A stretch of DNA of 64,000 nucleotides from Chrysoperla carnea (lineage: Eukaryota > Arthropoda > Insecta > Neuroptera > Chrysopidae), in assembly GCF_905475395.1 (NCBI RefSeq), contig NC_058339.1, positions 58,847,172 through 58,911,171 on the forward strand. The letters run 5' to 3'. This document shows positions 22,701 through 33,495 of the stretch, piece after piece (the first letter of the stretch is position 1; each line of letters opens with the position of its first letter). The position numbers and the translations under genes are program-made. The notes below the pieces were generated by a model. That model saw only the letters and a list, made by a program, of their open reading frames with translations, ran no database searches and was not told the origin of the DNA.

Positions 22701-24792
22701 TAGTTATTTTTACCTTTTTCCATTAGGTGTGGTTAAGGTAATTAAATATATATTTACAATTAATTTTAAAAATAATCCTTATCCATATCCAAGTGAAAAA
22801 TAATGAAAGGTTCAAAAGATTAAAAAAATCGTGTGATAATTTGTACTGCGTGTACAAGCTATCGCATACATTAAATTAAATTTTTTTACTTTATAAGAAT
22901 GCATATAGCACATTAATTATTAATAGGGGGAGAGCCAGTGACCAATTTTAGGTGGTCATTTCAAAAATCACGAAACTTTTCATAGCAAAACCTCAATGCC
23001 TACAGATACTGAAAAGCCACTTCTGGCAGCCCTGTGTGGCCGGGGTGGACTACCTTAAATTTTTAAGGAGGGTATGAACATTCGTAAACATTCGTAAATG
23101 TTCGTAAACGACTACTGAGATGTTGAATCGTATGCAACAATGCCTAATAAGTGCTCTTACTCTAACTCACAGGTTTCCATATGCATTGCTCGCACTCGCA
23201 CGGGTACGTTTTTCGCTCTGGCAGACTGTTTGATGGAATTTCGTTCTGGCATTAAATATTAATTTATTTTATTTATTCTGTTAAAATTTCAAGACTGATG
23301 ACATGACAAATTTGGATTTTTTTTAAATAAATATTTATAGCGTTCTGTCAACAATTAGGAGGGATGTAAAAGCTCTGGCAAAAATTTTTTGAAGTAAAAA
23401 TACTGTCGAAAGTAACTTCCTAAAATTTTATGACTTATACTTTAACAAAAATAACTCTTATTTCTTACCCTCCTTAAAAATTTAGGGAAGTCCATCCCGG
23501 CCTCACAGGGTTGCAAGAAGTGGCTTTTCAGTATCTGTAGGTATTGAGGTTTTACTATGAAAAGTTTCGTGACTTTTGAAATGACCACCTGAAATTGGTC
23601 ACTGGCTCTTGGTCTATAAGCTTCTATTAATTATTATTGAAATTGGTGTCCCGCAGGATTGTATTCTAGACCCACTTCTATTTCGTATAAACGTTCACAA
23701 TAATTAATATCACACAATCTTGCTACAGACCCCGTATAGGACTGCTAATGTCTGAGATGATTAATATGTGCTATACTACTATTACTGATACAAAGAATGG
23801 ATGTTAACTAATTTTATTAACTTTTCCGCATATCTTTTAATTAATTGCGAAAAAAGAGATGCATATAATATTAAAATGAGATAAATAATTATGAAATTAA
23901 TAACGTACGTTTGTTAACATCTCCTTCATTAGCTTGTTTATATAATGCATACAATTCCAACAGATCAGCTTCTGGCGGACGTTTAGTGAAGTCTCGAAGT
24001 TGTTGACATGCTTTCTTAAATTTCTACAAACAAACAATTCATGATATTGAGTACACTAAAACAAAACGCTTATTTAATAATAAAAGTAATAAATTGAATA
24101 AATAAAAATAAAACATAAAGATGAAAAATAAATGGCAGAGTATGAGATGCGTAAACTAGCCGAATTCTCTTTTAATATCTATTAGGAAGAGTCGAGGTAG
24201 TTTAAAATTTGGAATTTTCGTAAAATCCAAATAAATATGATTTTTGGATATGATTTTAAGGGATTTAGGAAAAAATAGTCCAAAAGAAATTTCTGTAATA
24301 GTGTTTGATTGTTGAACGCATGGGCTAAAAACTTCACAACCCAACCAACAAACTAAACTCAACCAACTCGTAATTAAAATAATACTCCAGGTCTATAAAA
24401 TTTGCGGTCTATTTTTTCCGATTATCATTTCTAAGTGTTATTTTCATTTTTGTAAAAAAAAATATTAAAAAGAATAATAGCCATTGTAATGGAGTGAAAA
24501 AAATTTTCTTTCAATAGCCTTTATTATATTAATAAATCCACATAGAATATTTTACTGATATAGTCTCTGGAGTATACTGACCAGTATATGTGGATTAATG
24601 ACTTAATGCGAAATACATAGAAATGAAAAGTCCAACGGTACTGGCCAGTATACTGTCATTAATAAAAGAACACATGCATTATTTATTTAAATTTCAAGTA
24701 TTATTTAAATTTTTTTTAAATTATAGTAATTATAATTAATATTATAAAATCTAAAAATAATACTGAATTATAATTACATCTTCTAAAGACAT
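19753..24792 (-). CDS. Acyl-CoA-binding protein, diverged paralogue (3 exons, 85 aa)
   Basis: ACBP/DBI proteins bind medium- and long-chain acyl-CoA esters in the cytosol and buffer them for lipid metabolism. Exons on the minus strand: 24778-24792 (MSLED), 23909-24023 (KFKKACQQLRDF...), 19753-19880 (...KWDAWSGKKG...). Phases are 0 and 1, exactly as in the second ACBP gene at 32206. Ligand-contact motifs are present: LLELYALYKQA with its Tyr and Lys, KKWDAWSGKKG, and QAYVNKI with the C-terminal Tyr. Between GDVN and KWDAW there are 12 residues instead of the usual 14, and the NTxRPGMLD motif is lost, so it is the diverged copy. The exon 1 assignment rests on a 15-nt exon with a GTAATT donor. 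Intron 2 (about 4 kb) is filled with transposons. The gene probably arose by inverted duplication with its neighbour. Confidence 0.85.
20159..21167. mobile_element. Non-autonomous hAT element with perfect 8-bp target duplication
   Basis: It starts CAGTGGCGTAGCGATC and ends TCTAGCTACGCCACTG. The outer 12 bases, CAGTGGCGTAGC, form the inverted repeat. The flanks carry an exact TCTATATC duplication (20151-20158 and 21168-21175). Eight-base duplications and CAGTGGCG ends identify the hAT superfamily. There is no transposase ORF. It sits in intron 2 of the minus-strand ACBP gene, and the intact duplication points to a fairly young insertion. Confidence 0.85.
21695..22335. mobile_element. 3'-truncated copy of the palindromic element found in BBS1
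   Basis: It begins CAGTGTGTCGTATGTAAGAT after a TA. It shares GGAATATCGATTTGAA-like, TTGGTCCACACTCATAATTA and the inverse TATTCAAATATTTCAATAAA with 12466-13304. The right terminus is missing: similarity stops near 22335. It lies in intron 2 of the minus-strand ACBP gene. Confidence 0.65.
22931..23609. mobile_element. Foldback element with terminal inverted repeats of about 150 bp
   Basis: The ends are AGAGCCAGTGACCAATTTTA and, in inverse, AGAGCCAGTGACCAATTTCA. The arms continue through GTGGTCATTTCAAAA, CAGATACTGAAAAGCCACTT and ACCTTAAATTTTTAAGGAGG, with complements in the right half. The central 370 bases are unique and non-coding. No target duplication could be assigned. It is the third element in the same ACBP intron. 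Confidence 0.7.
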
Positions 24793-26119
24793 CCCGTTTT
24801 TATGTAAGTTATTCACTACCACAAGAATGTTTGCTGTAAGCCTGTAAACTGAATTCGTTTTAAGGAAATAATTTTCTGTGTTTTATATTTATACCAAAAA
24901 CTTTAATATAACAAAGGGACATTAATAATAAATTTTTACTTTGAAACTCTCAAAGTTCTTAAAACTTCATAAAAATTATTGTACAATGTGATATTTAATC
25001 TATCAATCAATCAAAAGAGAAATGCATAAAAGACAAGTGAAATGCATAAAACGGTAAACTTCAATATTTGAATTTGTTTTAGAAACTCCTATATCAATCT
25101 CTACAGTGGCGTGGATGAAAATTTCTTTTTTTTTTTTTTTTTTGGAAAGGTCATTGTTAATTTTTTATGAGCATTTTTTATTAGGTATTTATAGTTAATT
25201 TTTTTTACTTTTTAGTATGTTTTGTTGCCTACTAGACTTTTAATAATTTACTTGAACAAATAACACATAAATATGGTTCATTTTTCAATCAAAAGGCAAG
25301 TTTAGGGGGATATCTCTTGAAATCGATCCTGGATATCGCCCTTTGAAGGCGAGAATCTCCTATTACTGGTAATTATAAAAAAAGAGTATACGAGTTTCAA
25401 CGCCTCATAATTCGCCTTCATAAATTTTTTTAATTCTGTAACAAGAGCCTGGTTTTGATCTATGGATTGTGAACACAGCACGCTTCTATTGCGCCACTTT
25501 GCTCTGTGTAATAATATCGCAATAACATGTACTGATCCTGTTGTATTATTTACAGAACTTAAATACCCATATGGCATTCTTCCCTTTTAATACGCGACCT
25601 TCTTCTTTATCTTTTATTATTTGAAACCAACTTATTTAGGAATTACTTTGACGATTTATGAAGATAGTTGCACTACGAACTTTATACGAATCAGCTTGTA
25701 TAAATTTTTAATTGATATTGATCAAAGTGTTATTTTGAAGAGCAGTTCTATACTTCAATTAAAATTGATTTTAAAAAAAAATTTACAATGTTTAAAATTT
25801 TTTATCTGAACTATCATCATTATCAATTAGGGTCAATCCGATGGGGGCCTTGCTCTTCTCCATAATTTTTATCCAAGTGATGCGAATTGCGATACGGTCC
25901 TTAAACTTTGATACGCCAGCCTGTCACTAGCATTATTCTCACATCACCCAGCATTTGATCCATTCATCGGAGCATGATTCAAATCAAATATCGACAAACT
26001 CGTCCTTAGTATATTTATCGATCTCAGTATCTAAAGTAGAGTAGAAACGAAACTTCAAAGTAAACGATAAATAAAATATAATTTTTGATCCAAAATGAAT
26101 TTAAACCACAAAGGCATAA

Positions 26120-26490
26120 ATATCAAAAATTTAAATATTACGTACCCAACAAGAGTACGGCAATTTTCGAGTATTGAAACCTAAACTCGCTCTTGAAACA
26201 TATCTAAGAACACTCTCCATTAAATTACCATATTCCTTAAAGCCTTTTCCAAACTGAGTGAATTTTGAAGATCATCGCCAATTTTTTAGTTTTTTCGGGT
26301 ACGGAACCTTAAACTCGCATTTGAAACATAGCTAAGAACACACTTCATTAAATTACCTTTCATAAAAAACAAAAAAATTGAAAATCAGTTCATTCGTTTA
26401 GGCGCTACGATGCCACAGACAGACAGACAGACATACACACACGCACACGCACATAGCGGTCCAACTTATACCACCCCTTTTTTTAGTTCG
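26120..26490 (+). repeat. RTE-like LINE tail or SINE, with an internal duplication
   Basis: The ending GGCGCTACGATGCCACAGAC, followed by a CAGA microsatellite, GCGGTCCAACTTATACCACC and a T-rich end, is a tail I recognise from abundant insect retroposons. A unit of about 85 bp is present twice, at about 26155-26235 and 26297-26365, with ACTCGC.CTTGAAACAT and TTAAATTACC in each. It contains no ORF. Confidence 0.55.
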
Positions 26491-27145
26491 TGGTTTAATT
26501 AAAAATCAAAGTCAAAATGTGATTTATCTCTTTTTATAAAAGTCTACGTAATATAATGCACCTGTACATTCAATCACATGATAATCGAGTAGAGAGAGCA
26601 AAAGTCACTTCAAATGTTCATATTATAATTGACGTATTCAAGTAGGTAATATTTTTAACAAGTATTCTCACAAAAAATTACTATTTTGGATCTATATAAT
26701 GAAAAATAAAATATTTAGATCCGTAGATAAAAAATAAGAACAATTTTAAATTTCACTGGGGTCATAGACCCAGTATAAAGGTAAGTATACTGATTTTTAA
26801 AATAATAACATGTCTTATGAAAAGTAATTATTACTTATAGTTAAACCACAAGTACATAATGTTTCTAATGTAAAAAAAAAGTATTGTACTGATCATAAAA
26901 GATCTGTTGGAACCATTGGCGTAACTAAATAAATCGTCTAATATAAAGCTTATATAATAATTTTAAGATGATGCAAACCTTGCAACTGAATATCTAGAGA
27001 AAACACATACAATTTATCTTTTCATGTATTTAGTTACCAATTGCAATACTGCCTAATGTGTCTATGACGATTAATTGGTCCTTTGCTCCAGCACAAACAA
27101 AAAAAGTAAATAATTACACTAGTATCGACAATATCCCGACCATTA

Positions 27146-27430
27146 TACATGGTGTCCATGGGGTCCTGGAAAAGTTTGGAAACTCCTGGAGACCTCCCAA
27201 AGTAATCTCGAATTTGACCTTGAACATAATCTTAAATCTACAGTGCCCAAAAAAGCGATTTTTCAAATGAAAGCCCTTTTTTTATTGCGGATTTGGAAAG
27301 AACAGAACATTTTACGTCCAAAAATGACCTCTTTAACTCTAAGGCAAGAGGGGCAATCCTGAGAATCCTTTTACCCCCTATCCCTACGAGATCTTCAGGG
27401 GGATTCCAAACTTTTGAGACACCCTGTATA
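27146..27430. mobile_element. Short TIR element (MITE)
   Basis: The left end TATACATGGTGTCCATGGGG, then GAAAAGTTTGGAAACTCCTG, is matched in inverse by the right end (TTTGAGACACCCTGTATA, CCAAACTTTTGAG). The TATACAGGGTGTC type of end is frequent in insect mariner-like MITEs. It has no coding capacity. Confidence 0.6.
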
Positions 27431-29241
27431 ACTCACCGTCCACCACTGAATGAAAGATTAACCATTTCTGCGTAGATAGAAAATTAAACAGTTAAATCTT
27501 AAACTTAGAATTTATTATTTCACACTAATGTATAAGTATAATGTTGCTAAAATACAATTTTCAAGGCTATTTGAAAATAATAAATATTGCAAAATATAAA
27601 AAAATAAAATAATGATTCTAAAAAAATATGTTTACTAATTACACGGTCAATAAATGCGTATGCGTCGAATGATACACAGATTTTCTTTTTGTAAAGATAT
27701 TAGAATTTTATTTAAATATAAACAATTTCTATTGGGAATCGAAACAGATATCTGTACAAACAATAGTCTGTATGGTGTGAACCCACCATTATTATACTCC
27801 AGTCCATGGCAGGTAGCTGTCAATTAATTTATGTAGAAATATCGTGTCGAGTTTTACAGAGTTTTCAATTATTAGAATATATATTGTTAAAACCAAAGAA
27901 TCTTAATTGCTGTAGTTTTTGTACATTCATAAGAAAAATTGATTTTTATTTTGGATTAATAATTAATCTTTACTTTAAAATTAATTAACAAAAGTTCAAC
28001 AAATATATTATTTATATTAAATGCATTAAATATTTTATTCGCTGACTTTAGTATAAGATGTTACACGTTAATTATGGCTATTATTATTTATTATTAGATT
28101 CTGAATAAATTTGCAAATGTCGGACAGACACACCGTATTGTTGAATGAGGGACCAAAGTATGCAAGTGTCTTAGAGTTGATCATCTTGCTATTAAAATTA
28201 TAAAAAAGCATCAATTTATGTTGAAACATAAAAGCCACTACTATTTCTCGATTGCAGTTTTCATTTGATTACATTTCAACACTCTGCTTGTGAGAGGACA
28301 TAAGAAAAATTTTTCGATTGAATATTTGGAGAATATATTGTATCTAAACCATTGATTTAATGCAAAAATGCTGTTTGTCTTAAATAAACATTCTAAGATT
28401 TCTTGTATCTATCATCGTCTTAGAGATTCAGTTTTGGAATTCCAAACTTCTGCTTCTACTAAGCTTAGATTTTGAGGTAAAATAATAGAGCTTTTCTTCT
28501 GCTCATACAATAGGTATATTCTATTTCTATTAGCAGTCAATCGAAGATGAGCGTTCACAACATGCGTACCTACATATATCTACTTTCTAAAAAACAAATA
28601 TCATAAAATAGCAATGGACTTCCCTTCTTCTATGTCTGGGACTTTTATGCCTACATCACTAGTCATGTCTACATCTTAGCTATAAATAAACTAAATAAAA
28701 TTTATGGGATTTGAAAAATTCGACAAATATTTTTTTCATTATGGCCATATTTCAACTATGTAGGTAGATACTTTTTATGGTTAAGTAGAAAAAAAGCAAT
28801 TTACTGAATAACCATATAATAAACTTTATAATCAACATTGTTGATAACAAATAACAAATGAAATTTCTTGAATTCTTGGTATATTAAATATTGTATTTAA
28901 AATATTTTTACTTAGTTAAGGTCCATCTACACACTCCAATTCGGGACTAATATTTTGTTAAGTAGACAAACTTAAGAGCAATGCATATATACTTATACGT
29001 TCCCATACATCCGACAAAGTGATGGTCCAACATCTCAGTACTCTTCAGGCATTTCTAAACAAAATAGAAATAAAAGGAAAACTATCGTTAACGTTCGTGC
29101 ACTGAAATGTGTAAATGGATCTTTATATTTGCAAAAATAACCTTCGTGCTGTTATCATACACATAACTAATATTCATACATTATCAGCAATGTGTAATTA
29201 TGTTATTCCTCCATTATTACCTTTCGCCATATTGTTACGTT

Positions 29242-30830
29242 CAGTGGCGGATTTAGAGATTTGCCGCCCGTAGGCTATTCAATTTTTGCCGCCTCTAAAT
29301 TTTGATATCTTAGTTCACAATCATATCAATTATCTATCAATAAAATTGCAACTTTATGATTTGTGCTCCATTATCCTCATTACATCAACTTTTACCGTAT
29401 GGTTAGTATCATCGAAAACTATGGTACCGTGTTAGATCCTTGATTATTTTTACAGCAAAGAATTATCAAAAAACAATATTTTATGCAAAAAATATCTCAA
29501 ACATGTACCAATTTTAAAGTAAGTTAAGGTATGTGTTAAAACTATACAATACTTACGTAATAGGAATAAAGCTTACACAAAAAATCTAGATTTGGCGAAC
29601 GTTGATAAATATTTATTATTACACTTACAGTTACAAAACAACACAATAAATATATCCTTTCTTAATTATTTGTTAGTATTATAATTCAAGTCAAATTATA
29701 AAAGCATTACAATACTGTTTTGCGACACTTTGAATTCGCAAAATCATTTATTATATCGTCGTACGAAATCTTGTTTATTAGCTCTGACTCTATGCACAAG
29801 AGAGCTAAAGCGTTTAGCTTTTCTTGACTTAAAGTCGATCGGAGGTCGACTCTTGCCTATAAATCTAAATCCGATGTTTTCTCACATTAAACCGTGTCTA
29901 ACAAATACGATGTACATGTATATTATTTAAAAAAGCAACTTATCAAAAAGAAAAATAATCGCTGAGCTCATAAAAATTATTTGTATTTTCTAAAAAAAAG
30001 TTGGCTTTGTGAAAAAGTTAACAAATGTAAACATTCAATTTAAATAATTCGTGTACGACATAAGCCCTTAAGGCATGATCATTTGGATTTTCCAAACTTT
30101 TTCTTACTACAAATAAAATAATTAACTGATAAAATGTATCCATTTTCTAATCCACAAATTGTCTAACTTCATATTTAGTAGAGGCAATTTTTTATTGTCA
30201 TGTTGCAATCGTTCAAATATCAGTTATTCGATTGACTTAAACAAAAAGACTATACTTATTCTGAATCTCTATAAGATATCGAACTAGTTTTTTGTTTAAT
30301 AAAAATTAGTCAGTATTTTTTACGCATAAAGAAATAACTTTCTGGAATAGAATTTGACAATTTGCAAACTTGCTGCAGCAATCATGATTAGACCATCGAT
30401 ATTTGTATCAAGATTGAATTGTGTAAGGAGATCTCATAATTATTAGGTACACGGAAAAAAAAAAAAATTATAGTAATTATCAGTGAAGAAAATATGTAAA
30501 AATAACTAAATTTCGACTATAATATGGAATCGCTATTGCGATATTCTAAAAATTCATGATCATTACATTATAATCAAAAGCGTTTAGCAATTGTTTATGC
30601 AGAGATTTTGAGATATTTATTATTTAGCACTGTATATAGGACTATATTTCGGTTTTTGTTGAATATTTTAATTCCTCTATAATTTTTGAAATTCGTATTT
30701 TGTGTGTGTATTATAATTTTTTCTAAATTTTGTCAATCGAAATAAAAAATTTATGAACTAAATTTGCCGCCCCTTAAAATTTGCCGCCCTAGGCTCCAGC
30801 CTACTCAGCCTGCTGGTAAATCCGCAACTG
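29242..30830. mobile_element. Non-autonomous hAT element with perfect 8-bp target duplication
   Basis: It starts CAGTGGCGGATTTAGAG and ends GTAAATCCGCAACTG (inverse CAGTTGCGGATTTAC). Exact GTTACGTT duplications flank it at 29234-29241 and 30831-30838. Subterminal TTTGCCGCCC motifs occur near both ends. No hAT transposase could be read in the 1.6 kb. The interior may be decayed transposase or captured DNA. Confidence 0.85.
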
Positions 30831-32205
30831 GTTACGTTTTACGAACACTACACAATTCTCAACAAATACACAATATTATTACCTTAATCCTATATTTTCA
30901 TCTTATGTGCTATTTGCTGTAATTTGTACACCACGTGGCATAAAATATATTCTCTTGTTGTTAACACACCTGTTTCAAGGTATTTGCGAGAGAGAGATAA
31001 TTAATTAAAGTATCAAAAAAGGCCAACCCAATTTAGCTTGACTTATCCAAATTCGATTGAGTTGATTTTTTTAGAATCGATATATTTTGAGTTATGTTGC
31101 TGTTGGGTCAGCCGTTTTTTTATGTGGAACAATGATGTATTTCATGAAGGACGCTTACTTTTCGTGGAACACACAATTATACTAAAGCGTTCACTTCATC
31201 AATAGACACGTTATGCAAAGAAAAAAATATCTATAATACGAATATTTTTGTTGATTTTAAATAAATGGTTCAGGAGATGTATGCATAGGGAAAATCAGTC
31301 CGAAATGACACGTCCAGATTTTAATACCGGTCTTAATACATATATTCATATCTGCCGTTTTGCTCCAAGAATTGATTTCATAATCCTTAATCGTAATCAA
31401 GGTGAGATACAAACTTCTAAAATTGAAATAACTAAGGAAAAGGATAAGGATTGCAATAAATTTCGTCTATTTATTTTCAAGAAACTCATTTTGTAAAAAC
31501 TTTGGTATAACGTATATTTTCCTTCTGAATGAAGGTAAGTAAACGAAATTTTAGGCAAAATGGTAGTAAAATTGTGCCTATATTTCGCGAAGCAGCTATG
31601 TCGAAAAAGCCAATTTTTCGAGATTTATATCTGCTTTTCATTGAGGTTAAGAGATCGAGTCTTCGCGCAAAACGGCAGATAGGAAAATATCTTTCGACTG
31701 GTATTAATTATACCGACGCAATATCATCTTAGATATATTTATACTTACAACTTACTTTTTTAAAGTAATGGATTTTCATGTTAATTTCGATGTAATAGAA
31801 AAAAAAATTAAAATTCTGTTACATTGTTTATTATTCAACATAAATTGAAATGCTTGATCAAATGATAAGCAATTATATTAATTTTATCTCTCATAACAAG
31901 CCCGTAATTAATAGTCATCGATGTGTAACATTGCCCCTACAAATAAAAACTCCCTCCCACCTAGTTATTATACATAAGCAGCAATCTTCTGACTCCATTG
32001 ACTTATACAAAAACAGTGTGTCATTCAGTTGGTTAGAAACTGTAGTGTTGCCAGTTAATACGTTAGTCTTTTGTCGGTATGTAAAAAATAATAAAAAAAA
32101 CCTGTTTATTTGTACATTTGTTAAAAAGAAAAAATTATTAATTTGTTTGAATTTTTTATATTTTGTGTTATAGATTTAACCGTACTTATATACCCATTAA
32201 CCAAA

Positions 32206-33495
32206 ATGTCTCTCGATGAAGTAAGTTAACTTTTTATAATTATTATTCTATTTTTAAAAAGTTTTATCAATAACAATTGAAAACGGTTGGAAATAATCGC
32301 TGTTTTTTTTTTTAAATATTTAACAAAATTTACTTGACTAATGTTTAGTTTACTCGCCAAACATGGCAATTAATAGAATAGCCTTGAACTGTAGTAATAA
32401 AATGATTTAACAAAAATTGAAATAAAAACAAACCAAACAAGTTTTTTTTTTATAAAGTAGTTCAGCTATTTTCTACAAATTTAGAAACGTTATAAACGCG
32501 GCCAATAAAATTAAGAAATACCTACTAAAACGTTGTTATATCTAAAAATATTCAATTTTTAGTGATGTAGGTACTAAAAAAAATTCACTGAAGGAGGTAT
32601 TTTCAGTTTGTATAAAACGCGTTTATTAATAAATGGCTTATATTTTATTCAAGTTAAATTTCTTTGCATAATGTAGAATATTTTAAATTGTAAGTAATTA
32701 TTGATCGTATCATGTAAATGTAGAATAATTTAAATTGCAAGTAATTATTGATCGTATCACAATAATACTTATATAATTAATTATAGCCATAAACAAAGTG
32801 TCAAAGTACATAAACATACATAAACAGACTAATAAAAATAAAAAAAAAAAAGCATTTAATAAAATTTTAATTTACTTATTTTATCATTCACAGAGATTCA
32901 ACAAAGCCGCTGAAGATGTTAAAAAATTGAAAAGTACCCCATCAAATGATGAATTACTCGAACTCTATGCTCTTTTCAAACAAGGTTCCGTTGGGGATGT
33001 TAACACAGGTTCGTATTTACATCAATGACTAAGAGGTGGTATTAGATTTCATTCATCAATTTTTTCGTTTATGCCGCCGAGAATACTAAAAGATAAGTTA
33101 AAGCTAGTATGATTGGCGGGAAAATAAAGTTAGTCCAAAGGTTTTATAATTGCTTGTATTAAGTTGAAGAAACAAAATATTTGACAAGGGGGATCACGTA
33201 ACGAATCAAGAAATTTCCAGCCAATAATATTAATTTTTACGCATCTTTCAATATTCTCGGAGACATAAACAAGAAAATCAACGAATGAAAAAGCACTATC
33301 TCCCACTCTTTTTATTACTTTTTAACTAATATTAATTTACTTTTATTTGTTAATATAGCAAGGCCAGGAATGTTAGACCTTAAAGGTAAAGCTAAATGGG
33401 ATGCCTGGAATGGTAAAAAGGGTACATCACAAGATGCAGCCAAAGAAGCCTATATTAAAAAAGTTGAGGAATTAATTGCAAAATATGGTTTATAA
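32206..33495 (+). CDS. Acyl-CoA-binding protein, canonical copy (3 exons, 88 aa)
   Basis: This is the ordinary ACBP/DBI family member: a four-helix cytosolic carrier of acyl-CoA. Exons: 32206-32220 (MSLDE), 32894-33008, 33359-33495. All junctions are GT-AG, the total is 267 nt, and 88 aa is close to the usual 86-90. The signature is complete: [52 protein letters not shown] and [16 protein letters not shown], with the conserved Tyr and Lys contacts. Intron positions and phases equal those of the minus-strand copy 7.4 kb away. An AATAAA at 33573-33578 is a plausible poly(A) signal. Upstream, TCATTCAGTTGG near 32022 resembles an arthropod initiator, but this is weak. Confidence 0.93.

Larger units (their letters stand above)
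24793..32205. other. Region between the two divergent ACBP genes
   Basis: About 7.4 kb without a supportable gene. It holds a LINE/SINE-type tail (26120-26490), a TIR element (27146-27430) and a hAT element (29242-30830). The promoters of both ACBP genes must lie here. A possible untranslated first exon of the right-hand gene ends at a GTATGT near 32076 and would join an acceptor TTATAG just before 32174. Confidence 0.5.

Noticed and set aside
25302-25577. 91-codon minus-strand frame between the ACBP genes
   Set aside because: The sequence looks more protein-like than average, but I could name no family and there is no matching second exon. It could be transposon debris.
31248-31732. Two adjacent plus-strand frames upstream of the canonical ACBP gene
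   Set aside because: No family similarity. The only structure is a short inverted pair (ATCTGCCGTTTTGC near 31350 and its inverse near 31670), so a small repeat is more likely than a gene.
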